A stretch of 64,000 nt of DNA. Source: Flavobacterium sp. WV_118_3 (lineage in GTDB: Bacteria > Bacteroidota > Bacteroidia > Flavobacteriales > Flavobacteriaceae). Location: contig NZ_CP156060.1 of the NCBI RefSeq assembly GCF_039778605.1, forward strand, positions 1,674,001 to 1,738,000, in the 5' to 3' direction. A program made the translations under genes and the position numbers. Numbering within the stretch: the first letter of the stretch is position 1; each line of letters opens with the position of its first letter. Shown piece after piece: positions 7,827 through 15,870 of the stretch. Below the pieces are notes generated by a model. It was not told the origin of the DNA, made no database searches, and saw nothing but the letters and a program-made list of their open reading frames with translations.

Positions 7827-9821
7827 TTATTGTACTTCTTTTAAATATTTAACTACGTCAACAATTCCGCTTGCCAGGGTGTTGATTTCATCTTCTCCCA
7901 TTTCCGTAAAACGCTCCAGTATGGCTTCTGCTTCGATAACGGACAAACAATTGCTAAGATCGGTCAGCATAAACATATCCAGACTGGATTTCATATTATG
8001 CGTGAGTCGTTTTACCGCATCATAGTCATCTCTGGAAAAAGCTTTCTGAAGGTTTGCTACGTCAACCGGAATTTTTTCGATAAACAGATTGATGATTTCC
8101 TTTTTGAAATTTTGATCGCCACAGGCTGTTTCCTCAATAAAAGACAAATCAACTTTTCTTCGGCGTATTGGCGGCATCTTTTCCGGATTTAAAGCCGTTT
8201 TAATCGCATCCAGAAGCATCGCCTGTTTAAACGGTTTCGGAACATAGGCATTCATTCCCGCTTCATAACAACGCTCTTGTTCGCCAATAAGCGAATGGGC
8301 TGTCATGGCTATAATTGGAAGGGTCAATTTCATTTCATTTCGAATGTATTCTGTGGTCTGATATCCGTCTTTAACCGGCATCTGAAGATCCATCAGTACC
8401 ACATCGTAGCTATTTTTTGACAGTAGTTCGATTCCTATTTCACCATTTTCGGCTATATCCAATTCAAAACCAAAATTATGAATCACGCTTTTGGCCAGTT
8501 TCTGGTTTAAAACATTGTCTTCACAAAGCAATATTCTAAGTTTCCCAAGACTTTCACCGGCTGCCGCTTCCGTTTTGGTTTCGATATAATCTGATTTTTT
8601 ATAGTTTAGGACAAAGAAAAACTCGGAACCTCGTCCAACTTTACTTTTTACCTGTAATTCGCCATGCTGTAATTCGATTAATTGTTTTACAATGCTAAGG
8701 CCCAATCCCGTACCGCCAAATCGTCGTGTGGTACTTTCTTCCGCCTGTGTAAAACGTTCGAAAATCGTTTTAAGTTTTTCTTCGGGAATACCAATCCCTG
8801 TATCTTTTACCGAAAATTTAAGCGAATAATGGTCTTCCGTTTCTTCCAGCATTTTTACCGAAACGGTTACTTCGCCATCTTCGGTAAACTTAAGTGCATT
8901 TCCGACAAGGTTCACCAAAATCTGGTTTAGTCGACCCTGATCGCCAATGACGTGTTCCGGCATATCGGCATCTAAAAAGAGATTGAACTCAATGTCGTTT
9001 GGAACTTTAACCTTTAACAGGTTATAGACATGTTTTAGTGTCTTTTTTAAATTAAACGGTTCGGATTCAATGGTTAAATTACCGGATTCGATTTTGGAAA
9101 GATCCAGAATATCATTGATGATCAATAATAAATTTTCACCGGCTATTTGTACGCTATCGATATAATCGTGCTGCACCTTATCCAGTTTTGTCTGCGCCAA
9201 AAGATCGGTAAAACCGATTATAGCATTTAACGGCGTTCGGATTTCATGACTCATATTGGCCAGGAAACTATCCTTTGCCAATACCGCTCTATCGGCAATC
9301 TTTTTCTGTGCCGCCAGTTCGATATTTTTGGTTCGCAATTCCAATTGGTTGATCACGTGTTTTGCCACGATCGACAAAGCATTTCGTTGGTTTTCATTCA
9401 GTTCTTTGGTCTCGTGATCGATCGCACAGATGGTTCCGATATTGTAACCATCGGGTGTGGTTAGTGGAATTCCAGCATAAAACCGAACCTTAAAACCACC
9501 GGTCACATTCGGATCGTCCTTAAAACGGTCGTTTAAAAAAGTGTCGTTGATTTCCACCATTTTAGTTTCCATAATGGTATACTGACAAAACGAAATCTCC
9601 CTTGGTACTTCCGATACGCCGATTCCAATTTCCGATTTAAACCATTGTCGGCTTGCATCGATAAAAGAAATATGAGCGATGGGTACGCCACAGATATACG
9701 AAACCAATTTGGTAGCATCGTCAAAAGCATTATCCGGCAGCGTATCCAGGATATTATAGCGTTTTAGTGCTGCTAAGCGTTCCAGTTCGTTTTCAGGGAT
9801 GGGATAGGGTTGGGTATTCAT
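7827..9821 (-). CDS. GAF-domain hybrid histidine kinase with receiver and HPt domains
   Basis: 664 residues from the ATG at 9821; a TTG 30 bases upstream is possible, but MNTQPYPIPENELERLAAL is the usual start of this GAF type. Domains in order: GAF (about 10-160; FDDATKLVSYICGVPIAHIS), HisKA with H192 in FLANMSHEIRTPLNA, HATPase with NLVGNALKFT and GTGLGLSIV, receiver (LRILLCEDN, VVLMDLQMPVKDG) and a C-terminal HPt with the RLTHNMKSSLDMF histidine motif. There is no membrane segment, so it is cytosolic. It heads the operon with the response regulator, HEAT protein and GT2 synthase. The GAF ligand is unknown. Confidence 0.9.
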   Translation of the reverse strand: MNTQPYPIPENELERLAALKRYNILDTLPDNAFDDATKLVSYICGVPIAHISFIDASRQWFKSEIGIGVSEVPREISFCQYTIMETKMVEINDTFLNDRFKDDPNVTGGFKVRFYAGIPLTTPDGYNIGTICAIDHETKELNENQRNALSIVAKHVINQLELRTKNIELAAQKKIADRAVLAKDSFLANMSHEIRTPLNAIIGFTDLLAQTKLDKVQHDYIDSVQIAGENLLLIINDILDLSKIESGNLTIESEPFNLKKTLKHVYNLLKVKVPNDIEFNLFLDADMPEHVIGDQGRLNQILVNLVGNALKFTEDGEVTVSVKMLEETEDHYSLKFSVKDTGIGIPEEKLKTIFERFTQAEESTTRRFGGTGLGLSIVKQLIELQHGELQVKSKVGRGSEFFFVLNYKKSDYIETKTEAAAGESLGKLRILLCEDNVLNQKLAKSVIHNFGFELDIAENGEIGIELLSKNSYDVVLMDLQMPVKDGYQTTEYIRNEMKLTLPIIAMTAHSLIGEQERCYEAGMNAYVPKPFKQAMLLDAIKTALNPEKMPPIRRRKVDLSFIEETACGDQNFKKEIINLFIEKIPVDVANLQKAFSRDDYDAVKRLTHNMKSSLDMFMLTDLSNCLSVIEAEAILERFTEMGEDEINTLASGIVDVVKYLKEVQ

Positions 9822-10023
9822 AGTGTCAATTGGGAAAATGCATAAATACAAAAATAATTCGAGAAAAAAGGTCGCAAAAAAATTTTGTACCGAATGCCGT
9901 GACTTCCGTAAAATTCTTAACTCAAATACCTATTACCAAAAACAAATTTGTTAAATAAATCAATTATCTTTATACGCCATAAAAAGTACCACTTTCGACC
10001 AAACCAAACTAAACCTTACTATT

Positions 10024-10482
10024 ATGGATACATCAACACCAAAAGCAAGCAAAAACCTCAATCGGTTAAAGCCTCTACAAATAACACAGATCAATACTAA
10101 AAGTATGGGACTTTCCGGTATTGTGAGAACTGCCGATCATCTGGAACCTATGGTATCCGCTGAAATTCAGAATAACGTCAACGGAAGAGTGATCAATATC
10201 AAAATCGTTGTTTTAATTCCGCAAACCTTGTTAGGACAAGAACCGATTACACTTTATCAGGATCTGGATAATCCCCCGAAAAACGAATTAAAACTGGTTG
10301 TAAAATCGAATAGTAACGAACTGGTCGCTCCGGAATATTACCCCTGGTATGTTAATTACCTGCATCCACTTTCTGAAAGTGATAAAATAGAAATTATCAC
10401 AACCCGTATTGAAGATCTTATCCCGGATGACGCCAATCCGAGAACGTCCAGAGGAACCGTAACACAGGTATTACAAAGTTAA
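10024..10482 (+). CDS. Hypothetical protein
   Basis: 152 residues, soluble, no signal peptide. The central part (IQNNVNGRVINIKIVVLIPQ, LKLVVKSNSNELVAPEYYPW) looks beta-rich. I do not recognise a family. It is transcribed divergently from the hybrid-kinase operon, and 42 bases upstream of the TPR kinase gene, so it may share that operon's promoter; TATCTTTA near 9965 resembles a -7 box. Function unknown. Confidence 0.7.
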   Translation: MDTSTPKASKNLNRLKPLQITQINTKSMGLSGIVRTADHLEPMVSAEIQNNVNGRVINIKIVVLIPQTLLGQEPITLYQDLDNPPKNELKLVVKSNSNELVAPEYYPWYVNYLHPLSESDKIEIITTRIEDLIPDDANPRTSRGTVTQVLQS

Positions 10483-10524
10483 ACAGCAAACCGAAAATCA
10501 ATCTGTGTTTCCTAAAGACACCCT

Positions 10525-12255
10525 ATGATTTCCAACAACAAATCCGTATTTTTTTTCCTGTTCCTTTTAGTGCCCTCCTTTCTTTTTTCGCAAAAACAGT
10601 CTTCCCTGAATGCTGTAATCCAAGAGAAAGCAAAGCAGTATCAGGACCAACGTTATTTTTATAAAGCGCATCAGTTTTTCCTTGAGAAAAACTGGGATTC
10701 GACTTTGGTCTATTCGATGAAGCAACTCGCTTTGCCAAACACTACCGAAGTTGCCGATTATTGCCATTATTTCAGGGGATTCAGTTTTAAAAATAAAGTG
10801 TTGAATCACGAAGCGCGAAAGGAATTTGAAACCATCTCCAAAGCGTTTCAATTCTATTATAAAGTCAATCTTTATCTTGGTGAAATCGCCCTTGAAGAAG
10901 GCAATTATAAAAAAGCGATTGCTTATTTTACCGAAATTGACAAACTGCCACCGGCCGACGGTTACGATTTTAAAAAAGGTGTCGTATACCATAATATTGG
11001 ACTCTCCTATTTGCACCTCAACGATTTTAAAGATGCCGATACCTACCTTTCCGAGGGGTTTGCTTTATTGCAAAAAGAGAAAGACACCGTATCGCTTATC
11101 GTTGCGTATATGAACATTGCTAACCTCTATTACGAACAATATAAGGACCATCTGGCGATTCCCTATTTTGAAAAAGCCTACGCGCTATCCAAAAAGATAA
11201 AAGATCCGCAGCTCAAAATGAATGCGGCGCTCAATATGGCCGTGGTGGCCGAAAACGATCAGCATTTTAAGACGGCACTAACCTATCGGAAGGAATATGA
11301 AAACTGGCGGGATACGCTTAATGATCAAAATAAAATATGGGCGATAGCCGATCTCGAAAAACGGTTTACCGTTCGTCAAAAAGAAAAAGAAATCGACGTA
11401 CTTGAAGCCGAAAACAAGCTTAAAATTGCCGAAAGGAATGGCTTTTTTTATTCTTCTGTACTATTGCTGATCCTGTTTGGAACGGGTATCTATTTTTACC
11501 GTCAGAAGAGTAAAACCAATAAAATCATTTTATCGCAAAAGAATGAACTGGATGCGCTAAATACCTCAAAAGACAAGCTATTTTCAATTGTTAGTCATGA
11601 TTTGCGTTCATCGGTAAATGCCCTAAAAAACAGCAATGACAAATTATTAAAAAGCCTCGAAAATAAAGAGTATCACGAACTGGATAAACTCTTACATCAC
11701 AACAGTGCCATCGCCAACGGTTCCTATAATTTACTGGACAATCTGCTTCATTGGGCCATGTTGCAAACCAAACAGTTTTATTTCCATAAGGAATCGGTAC
11801 ACCTACTTTCGATCGTACAACAGGTTGCTTTTAATTATAAGCCACTGCTGACCGATAAAAACATCCATTTTGAAAATCAGGTCCCAAAAAGCGTTTTTGT
11901 ATTGGCCGATCCAAGTTCGTTAAAAATCGTATTGCGAAATCTTTTGGATAATGCAATAAAGTTTACTCCCGAAAAGGGTCGTATCTTTATTACGGCTGAA
12001 ATTACAGCGGATCATTGTATCCTTTGTATCGAAGATTCCGGTGTTGGAATACCTCAAGAACTATTGAATCATTTGAATAATGAAAACTTTAGTGCTTCTA
12101 AAAAAGGAACGCATGAAAAAAACGGTACCGGTCTGGGAATACAGCTTTGTAGCGATATGATCCGTAAAAACGATGGCAAAATGCTAATTGAAAGCACCGA
12201 AAATACAGGAACTACCATCCGTATACAATTACAAAAAATGAATCCAAATGAATAA
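10525..12255 (+). CDS. Sensor histidine kinase with TPR sensor domain
   Basis: 576 residues. A signal peptide (MISNNKSVFFFLFLLVPSFLFSQ) precedes a periplasmic TPR region (about 75-265; for example LYLGEIALEEGNYKKAIAYF and AYMNIANLYYEQYKDHLAI), then a transmembrane helix (about 307-325), HisKA with H358 in FSIVSHDLRSSVN and HATPase with NLLDNAIKFTPEKG, GVGIP and NGTGLGIQLC. The gene overlaps the following LytTR regulator by 8 bases, so the two are translationally coupled. TPR sensors of this type are frequent in Bacteroidota; the signal is unknown. Confidence 0.9.
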   Translation: MISNNKSVFFFLFLLVPSFLFSQKQSSLNAVIQEKAKQYQDQRYFYKAHQFFLEKNWDSTLVYSMKQLALPNTTEVADYCHYFRGFSFKNKVLNHEARKEFETISKAFQFYYKVNLYLGEIALEEGNYKKAIAYFTEIDKLPPADGYDFKKGVVYHNIGLSYLHLNDFKDADTYLSEGFALLQKEKDTVSLIVAYMNIANLYYEQYKDHLAIPYFEKAYALSKKIKDPQLKMNAALNMAVVAENDQHFKTALTYRKEYENWRDTLNDQNKIWAIADLEKRFTVRQKEKEIDVLEAENKLKIAERNGFFYSSVLLLILFGTGIYFYRQKSKTNKIILSQKNELDALNTSKDKLFSIVSHDLRSSVNALKNSNDKLLKSLENKEYHELDKLLHHNSAIANGSYNLLDNLLHWAMLQTKQFYFHKESVHLLSIVQQVAFNYKPLLTDKNIHFENQVPKSVFVLADPSSLKIVLRNLLDNAIKFTPEKGRIFITAEITADHCILCIEDSGVGIPQELLNHLNNENFSASKKGTHEKNGTGLGIQLCSDMIRKNDGKMLIESTENTGTTIRIQLQKMNPNE

Positions 12256-12994
12256 TGTAAGCGTACTTATTATAGAAGATACTCCGGCGGAAAGCGAGGC
12301 ACTGGTACAGGTACTGACTGAAAACAACTATACCATTGCCGGGGTGGCCCGAACTTTTAGTGATGCTTTGGCGTTGTTTTATCAGCAAACGGTCGATATT
12401 GTGATCATTGATGTCTTCCTAAACGGAAATCCCGATGGTATTGCCTTTGCCGAAACGATAAACATTATGCCTGATGCCGCCCGACCGTTTGTGTTTCTGA
12501 CGAGCTCGAACGACCGGCAAATCTTTGATCGCGCCAAACTGACCAAGCCTTTTAGTTTTTTACTAAAGCCTTTTAACGAACTGGAAATCTTATACGCCCT
12601 GGAAATTGCCATCGAAAAATTTTACGGGCAAACCAATGTTTTCCTTAGTGACGATCAGGATACGGTGGTGAGTACTGATTCGCTTTTTATTAAAAAGAAA
12701 AATACGCTTAAAAAAGTCCGCATGGACGACATTATCTATATTGAAGTCGAAGAACGCTATTGCAACATCATTACCGAACACGAAAAGTTTGTTATTATGA
12801 TTTCGCTCACCAAGCTAAGCGAACTGTTGGAAAGTAGCAAATTTGTACGTACGCATCGGAATTATATCGTAAACACGAGTAAGATCGAAGAAATTATACT
12901 GCCCGAAAACCTGCTTATTTTACAGGGCAACCACAAAGTAACCCTTAGTGATAAGCACAAGGACTTCCTTAAAAAATTCAATATTTTAAAATAA
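12248..12994 (+). CDS. LytTR-family response regulator
   Basis: 248 residues. Receiver domain 1-125 with E10-D11 acidic residues, phospho-acceptor D55 (IVIIDVFLNG) and Lys in FLLKPFNE. C-terminal LytTR DNA-binding domain about 148-245 (IIYIEVEERYCNII, FVRTHRNYIVN). It is the cognate regulator of the overlapping TPR histidine kinase. A strong terminator follows at 13013-13040. The lanthipeptide-like genes start 350 bases downstream and could be a target, which is inference from proximity only. Confidence 0.9.
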   Translation: MNNVSVLIIEDTPAESEALVQVLTENNYTIAGVARTFSDALALFYQQTVDIVIIDVFLNGNPDGIAFAETINIMPDAARPFVFLTSSNDRQIFDRAKLTKPFSFLLKPFNELEILYALEIAIEKFYGQTNVFLSDDQDTVVSTDSLFIKKKNTLKKVRMDDIIYIEVEERYCNIITEHEKFVIMISLTKLSELLESSKFVRTHRNYIVNTSKIEEIILPENLLILQGNHKVTLSDKHKDFLKKFNILK

Positions 12995-13012
12995 ACCACT
13001 ACACCATATACA

Positions 13013-13040
13013 ACGCTTCCAAAACCGGAGGCGTTTTTTT
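13013..13040 (+). terminator. Rho-independent terminator of the TPR-kinase/LytTR operon
   Basis: ACGCTTCC (13013-13020) pairs with GGAGGCGT (13027-13034) around a 6-base loop, with one G-T wobble, followed by seven T (13034-13040). It separates the two-component operon from the lanthipeptide-like cassette. Confidence 0.85.
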
Positions 13041-13342
13041 ATGCCTTTATTTCCCATACCTCGATTTTCGGTGTTCATGTCAATAATTCCCGCATCCGTA
13101 TCATTTCTTTAAAATGGGCTGTCCCGCAACTGTAATTTTAGTATCGAAAACAAAAGAAAGCTAGCAGATTTTGTGTTCCGACTTGCAAGGAAACAATGCT
13201 TTTCCTGTTCCGTCTGCCTATGGTTAACCCGTCATATGCCCGATCGCAGGAGGTATCTTCCATTAAGTCAACCACAACTAATTACAGGGAGGTATGCCGA
13301 AAAACCCTAAAAAAGAGTAGGCAGCTATAAAATCAACAAATC
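13041..13342 (+). other. Leader region of the lanthipeptide-like operon with hairpin and repeated GGAGGTAT
   Basis: About 300 bases with no credible gene. Visible structure: a hairpin AGGAAA (13188-13193) / TTTCCT (13201-13206) inside a weaker outer pairing GCAGA (13165-13169) / TCTGC (13213-13217), and a direct repeat RGGAGGTAT at 13248-13256 and 13287-13295. GGAGG elements are unusual in Bacteroidota, where Shine-Dalgarno use is weak. Neither lies at a normal distance from the ATG at 13343. The region could be an untranslated leader with regulatory structure. No clear TAnnTTTG promoter was found. Confidence 0.4.
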
Positions 13343-14701
13343 ATGTCAAAAATAGCAATCGTAGAAAATGGTGCCGTATATGAAGGATACGACAGCATAA
13401 ACGCCATTCAGTGGTGTTCTCCTTCCTTTTTAGGCTGTAGCGTCTGTGTGAGCGCCAGTGCCGTAAAAGGAATGGTTACCATTTCCGTTGGATTTAATAC
13501 TCCTTTTGGAAATGTTAGCAAAACGTTTAATTTTAATTCGAATGTTAGCTACACCTGGCAGCCTTTAAGCCGCTTTAAACTAACGATAAGCATCACCAAC
13601 TTTAACGAAGCCGGTGGTGTTTTTAGTTTTGATCTGGGCGCAAACCCATGTGTGGAAGTTCCGATTATGGGATGGAAATGTTTTATGTTTAGCCATCATT
13701 TTGAAGTGCCACTGGTACTTACAGGTATTCAAAATGATATCGACGACAGTCAATTTGCCAGCGTTCTGGCCTTCCATTCCGGAAATGGTTTCGATGAAGC
13801 AAGTGGTTCTTCTTTATTAAAAGGGGATATTTACAACAACTACCTGAATCAGGGGAATATCTTTACCATTCCTCCGGTATGCGGACCAACCAGACCTTGT
13901 ATGCCAACCCTACCGCCATTGGTATGTGGTGGTGTAGAAGCATCGATACCAACGCTTCCGGTAGCTTCTTGTATTCCAACAAGACAGTGCGTGCCTACGA
14001 TCACTTCGTGTGTAACCGGTATACCGTTTATTTGTAACGGTGCCTTACAAGGTTACCCAACTACATTACTTCCGGCTTGCCAGCATGTAACAACATTGTT
14101 ACCGGGATGTCAGCAACCTACATCGGACGATTCGCAGGTAATGTTGTCCAAATCAAACATAGCGGATGCCGCAGTACCTACCCTTCCGGTAGCATCCTGT
14201 ATTCCTACAAGACAATGTGTTCCTACGATCACTTCGTGTGTAACCGGCATACCGTTTATTTGTAACAGTGCTTTACAGGGAAGTTTTCCAACAACATTGC
14301 TTCCAAATTGCCAGCACGTTACGACTTTACTACCAGGCTGTCAGTCAGGTGGTGTACAAGGTACAGCCAACGTTCCTACGATTCCCGTAGCGTCTTGTAT
14401 CCCAACCAGACAGTGTGTACCTACAATCACTTCGTGTGTAACCGGTATTCCGTTTATTTGTAACGGTGCCCAGCAAGGTGGTTTCCCAACTACTTTACTA
14501 CCGGGTTGTCAGCATGTAACAACTCTGATACCTGGATGTTTGCACCCTACAACACTAATCCCGGGTTGTCAGTCAGGCGACGTAAATACTGGTGCCTTAC
14601 CAACCTTACCGGTTAGTTCCTGTGTAAATACTGCAGGTTGCGTTCCGTCATTGCCTTGTGTTCCTACAATGAGCTGTACCGGAATTCCGTTTGTTTGTTA
14701 A
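13343..14701 (+). CDS. Large Cys/Thr/Ser-rich multi-repeat protein, putative lanthipeptide-type substrate
   Basis: 452 residues in two parts. Residues 1-175 form a non-repetitive, probably beta-rich domain (ISVGFNTPFGNVSKTFNFNS) with five Cys and no signal peptide. Residues 180-452 hold 27 Cys among many Thr, Ser and Pro, arranged as repeats. Module A (PTLPVASCIPTRQCVPTITS onward to GIPFIC) occurs at 203-231, 279-307 and 345-373, with a diverged copy at 420-452. Module B, TTL(L/I)P(G/A/N)C, occurs seven times (two, two and three copies after the first three A modules). The next three genes encode an APH-like kinase, a HopA1-family protein and a LanC cyclase, the activities used to phosphorylate, eliminate and cyclise Ser/Thr with Cys. 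I therefore read this as their substrate, with a long N-terminal recognition domain. That is inference. An unmodified Cys-rich structural protein is the alternative. Confidence 0.65.
   Translation: MSKIAIVENGAVYEGYDSINAIQWCSPSFLGCSVCVSASAVKGMVTISVGFNTPFGNVSKTFNFNSNVSYTWQPLSRFKLTISITNFNEAGGVFSFDLGANPCVEVPIMGWKCFMFSHHFEVPLVLTGIQNDIDDSQFASVLAFHSGNGFDEASGSSLLKGDIYNNYLNQGNIFTIPPVCGPTRPCMPTLPPLVCGGVEASIPTLPVASCIPTRQCVPTITSCVTGIPFICNGALQGYPTTLLPACQHVTTLLPGCQQPTSDDSQVMLSKSNIADAAVPTLPVASCIPTRQCVPTITSCVTGIPFICNSALQGSFPTTLLPNCQHVTTLLPGCQSGGVQGTANVPTIPVASCIPTRQCVPTITSCVTGIPFICNGAQQGGFPTTLLPGCQHVTTLIPGCLHPTTLIPGCQSGDVNTGALPTLPVSSCVNTAGCVPSLPCVPTMSCTGIPFVC
13949..14698 (+). repeat. Tandem intragenic repeats (about 160-195 bp units) in the putative substrate gene
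   Basis: Units start near 13949, 14177 and 14375, with a shorter diverged unit at 14600-14698. The encoded CIPTRQCVPTITSC and VTGIPFICN segments are identical in the first three units, while third codon positions differ (Cys as tgc or tgt, Pro as cct, cca or ccc, Ser as tct, tcc or tca). The protein repeat is thus conserved although the DNA has diverged, which points to selection on the peptide rather than recent copying. Confidence 0.9.
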
Positions 14702-14717
14702 TATTCCTATGTTTTCT

Positions 14718-14742
14718 TACCGCGGGGCTTTGCTCCGCGGTA
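14718..14742 (+). terminator. GC-rich attenuator-like hairpin between substrate and kinase genes
   Basis: TACCGCGG (14718-14725) pairs with CCGCGGTA (14735-14742) and the stem extends to a 3-base loop, about 11 pairs with one wobble. It is the most GC-rich stem nearby and lies 17 bases past the substrate stop and 18 bases before the kinase ATG. The following sequence is only moderately T-rich, so partial termination or processing is likelier than full stop. That would give more substrate mRNA than enzyme mRNA, as in many RiPP operons. Confidence 0.7.
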
Positions 14743-14760
14743 TTATATCCTTTTACTTAA

Positions 14761-15870
14761 ATGTCCCCACTTATGCAACTAACACCCGAAAATATATACC
14801 GCTTTTTACACAAACGACAGCTTATTGATAATCATGCCGTTGTAAAAGGAAATTTTATGGTCATTCCCGCCAATACACGCAATACCATTTTAAAAATAAT
14901 GGTCGGAAAAGACAACTCTTTGTTTGCTAAACAAATGGGAAAAGACCCAGTCTCTGTAAGTCAGTTTCAACGGGAAATAAACGCCTATGCCCTATTTAAA
15001 AACAATGCCGAATTTTCGACGCTGGCCCATCTTGTTCCGGATATGCTCGACTATGATGATGAAAACAACATTCTGATTACAAGGCTACTCCCCGATGCTA
15101 AAAATCTATCCGAGTATTATATGCTCACTAAAAATTTCGATCTTACTCTTGCCCGCGAGCAAGCCCATATACTATCGGCATGTCATGTCGTACCCGATGC
15201 CAAAACCGACACCTCCGGATTTCCGAAAATATTACCCTGGGTACTGCGTTTACATCAATTTAGAGCCGCTGATTTTTTTGTCGGAAACCAGGCCAGTACC
15301 GAAATAATACAATTGATCAAAGACAACAGTGTTTTACAAAATGCCCTTATCCATCTGGCCGATTCCTGGCAGTATACACATCTGATTCACGGGGATATCA
15401 AATGGATCAATTTTCTGGTAACAACAAATGATACGAACCAACTAACTCAAAAACTTATCGACTGGGAACTGGCCGATATTGGCGATCCGCTTTGGGATGT
15501 TGCCGGTCTTCTGCAGTCGTATATTTCCATATGGGTGTTGGGTTTTGACAATGCCAATCCTTACTCGAATACACTACCCGATTATATGAAACCTTTTGAT
15601 ATGCGGGCATTGCAACCTTCGGCACAGGCTTTTCTAAAGGAATATATAACCTTACAAGGCTATCCAACCGAATACCACAACCATTTTTACGACAAAGTCA
15701 TGCGACTCACTGCGGCAAGGATTATTCAGACCAGCGTGGAAGCAACTACTTTTAACCGTAAGATTGAAGCCAATTATATGCGTTGTATCCAACTGGCTTA
15801 TAACATTATGAAAGACCCAATGACTGCACTGGACGAACTTTTTACTATAAAATCATTCCATTATGTTTAA
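14761..15870 (+). CDS. APH-fold phosphotransferase, putative Ser/Thr kinase of the lanthipeptide-like cassette
   Basis: 369 residues, soluble. It carries the aminoglycoside-phosphotransferase/choline-kinase catalytic signature: H210-G-D212-I-K-W-I-N217 (Brenner-type loop) and the metal-binding D234-W-E236, followed by GDPLWDVAGL. An N-lobe Lys candidate lies in ILKIMVGK (about 44-50). APH-like kinases paired with HopA1-family proteins are the phosphorylation/elimination partners in thioamitide and class V lanthipeptide pathways, so this is probably the Ser/Thr kinase acting on the upstream repeat protein. It overlaps the HopA1 gene by 8 bases. Start ATG at 14761; the ATG at 14773 is an alternative. 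Confidence 0.75.
   Translation: MSPLMQLTPENIYRFLHKRQLIDNHAVVKGNFMVIPANTRNTILKIMVGKDNSLFAKQMGKDPVSVSQFQREINAYALFKNNAEFSTLAHLVPDMLDYDDENNILITRLLPDAKNLSEYYMLTKNFDLTLAREQAHILSACHVVPDAKTDTSGFPKILPWVLRLHQFRAADFFVGNQASTEIIQLIKDNSVLQNALIHLADSWQYTHLIHGDIKWINFLVTTNDTNQLTQKLIDWELADIGDPLWDVAGLLQSYISIWVLGFDNANPYSNTLPDYMKPFDMRALQPSAQAFLKEYITLQGYPTEYHNHFYDKVMRLTAARIIQTSVEATTFNRKIEANYMRCIQLAYNIMKDPMTALDELFTIKSFHYV

Noticed and set aside
10525..12994. TPR kinase/LytTR pair considered as part of the lanthipeptide-like operon
   Set aside because: A strong terminator at 13013-13040 separates them. Regulation in trans remains possible but is not shown.
13116..13135. CTGTCCCGCAACTGTAA resembles the conserved core of cobalamin riboswitches
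   Set aside because: The other conserved blocks (GGGAA, GGTG...TCC, and the AGnCAGnAnACCTGCC box) are not found at the right places and no cobalamin-related gene follows. A 17-base match alone is not enough; a covariance-model scan would decide.
13949..14698. CRISPR array suspected from regular repeats
   Set aside because: The repeats are in frame inside a long coding sequence, differ at third codon positions and lack spacers of constant length; no cas genes are present.
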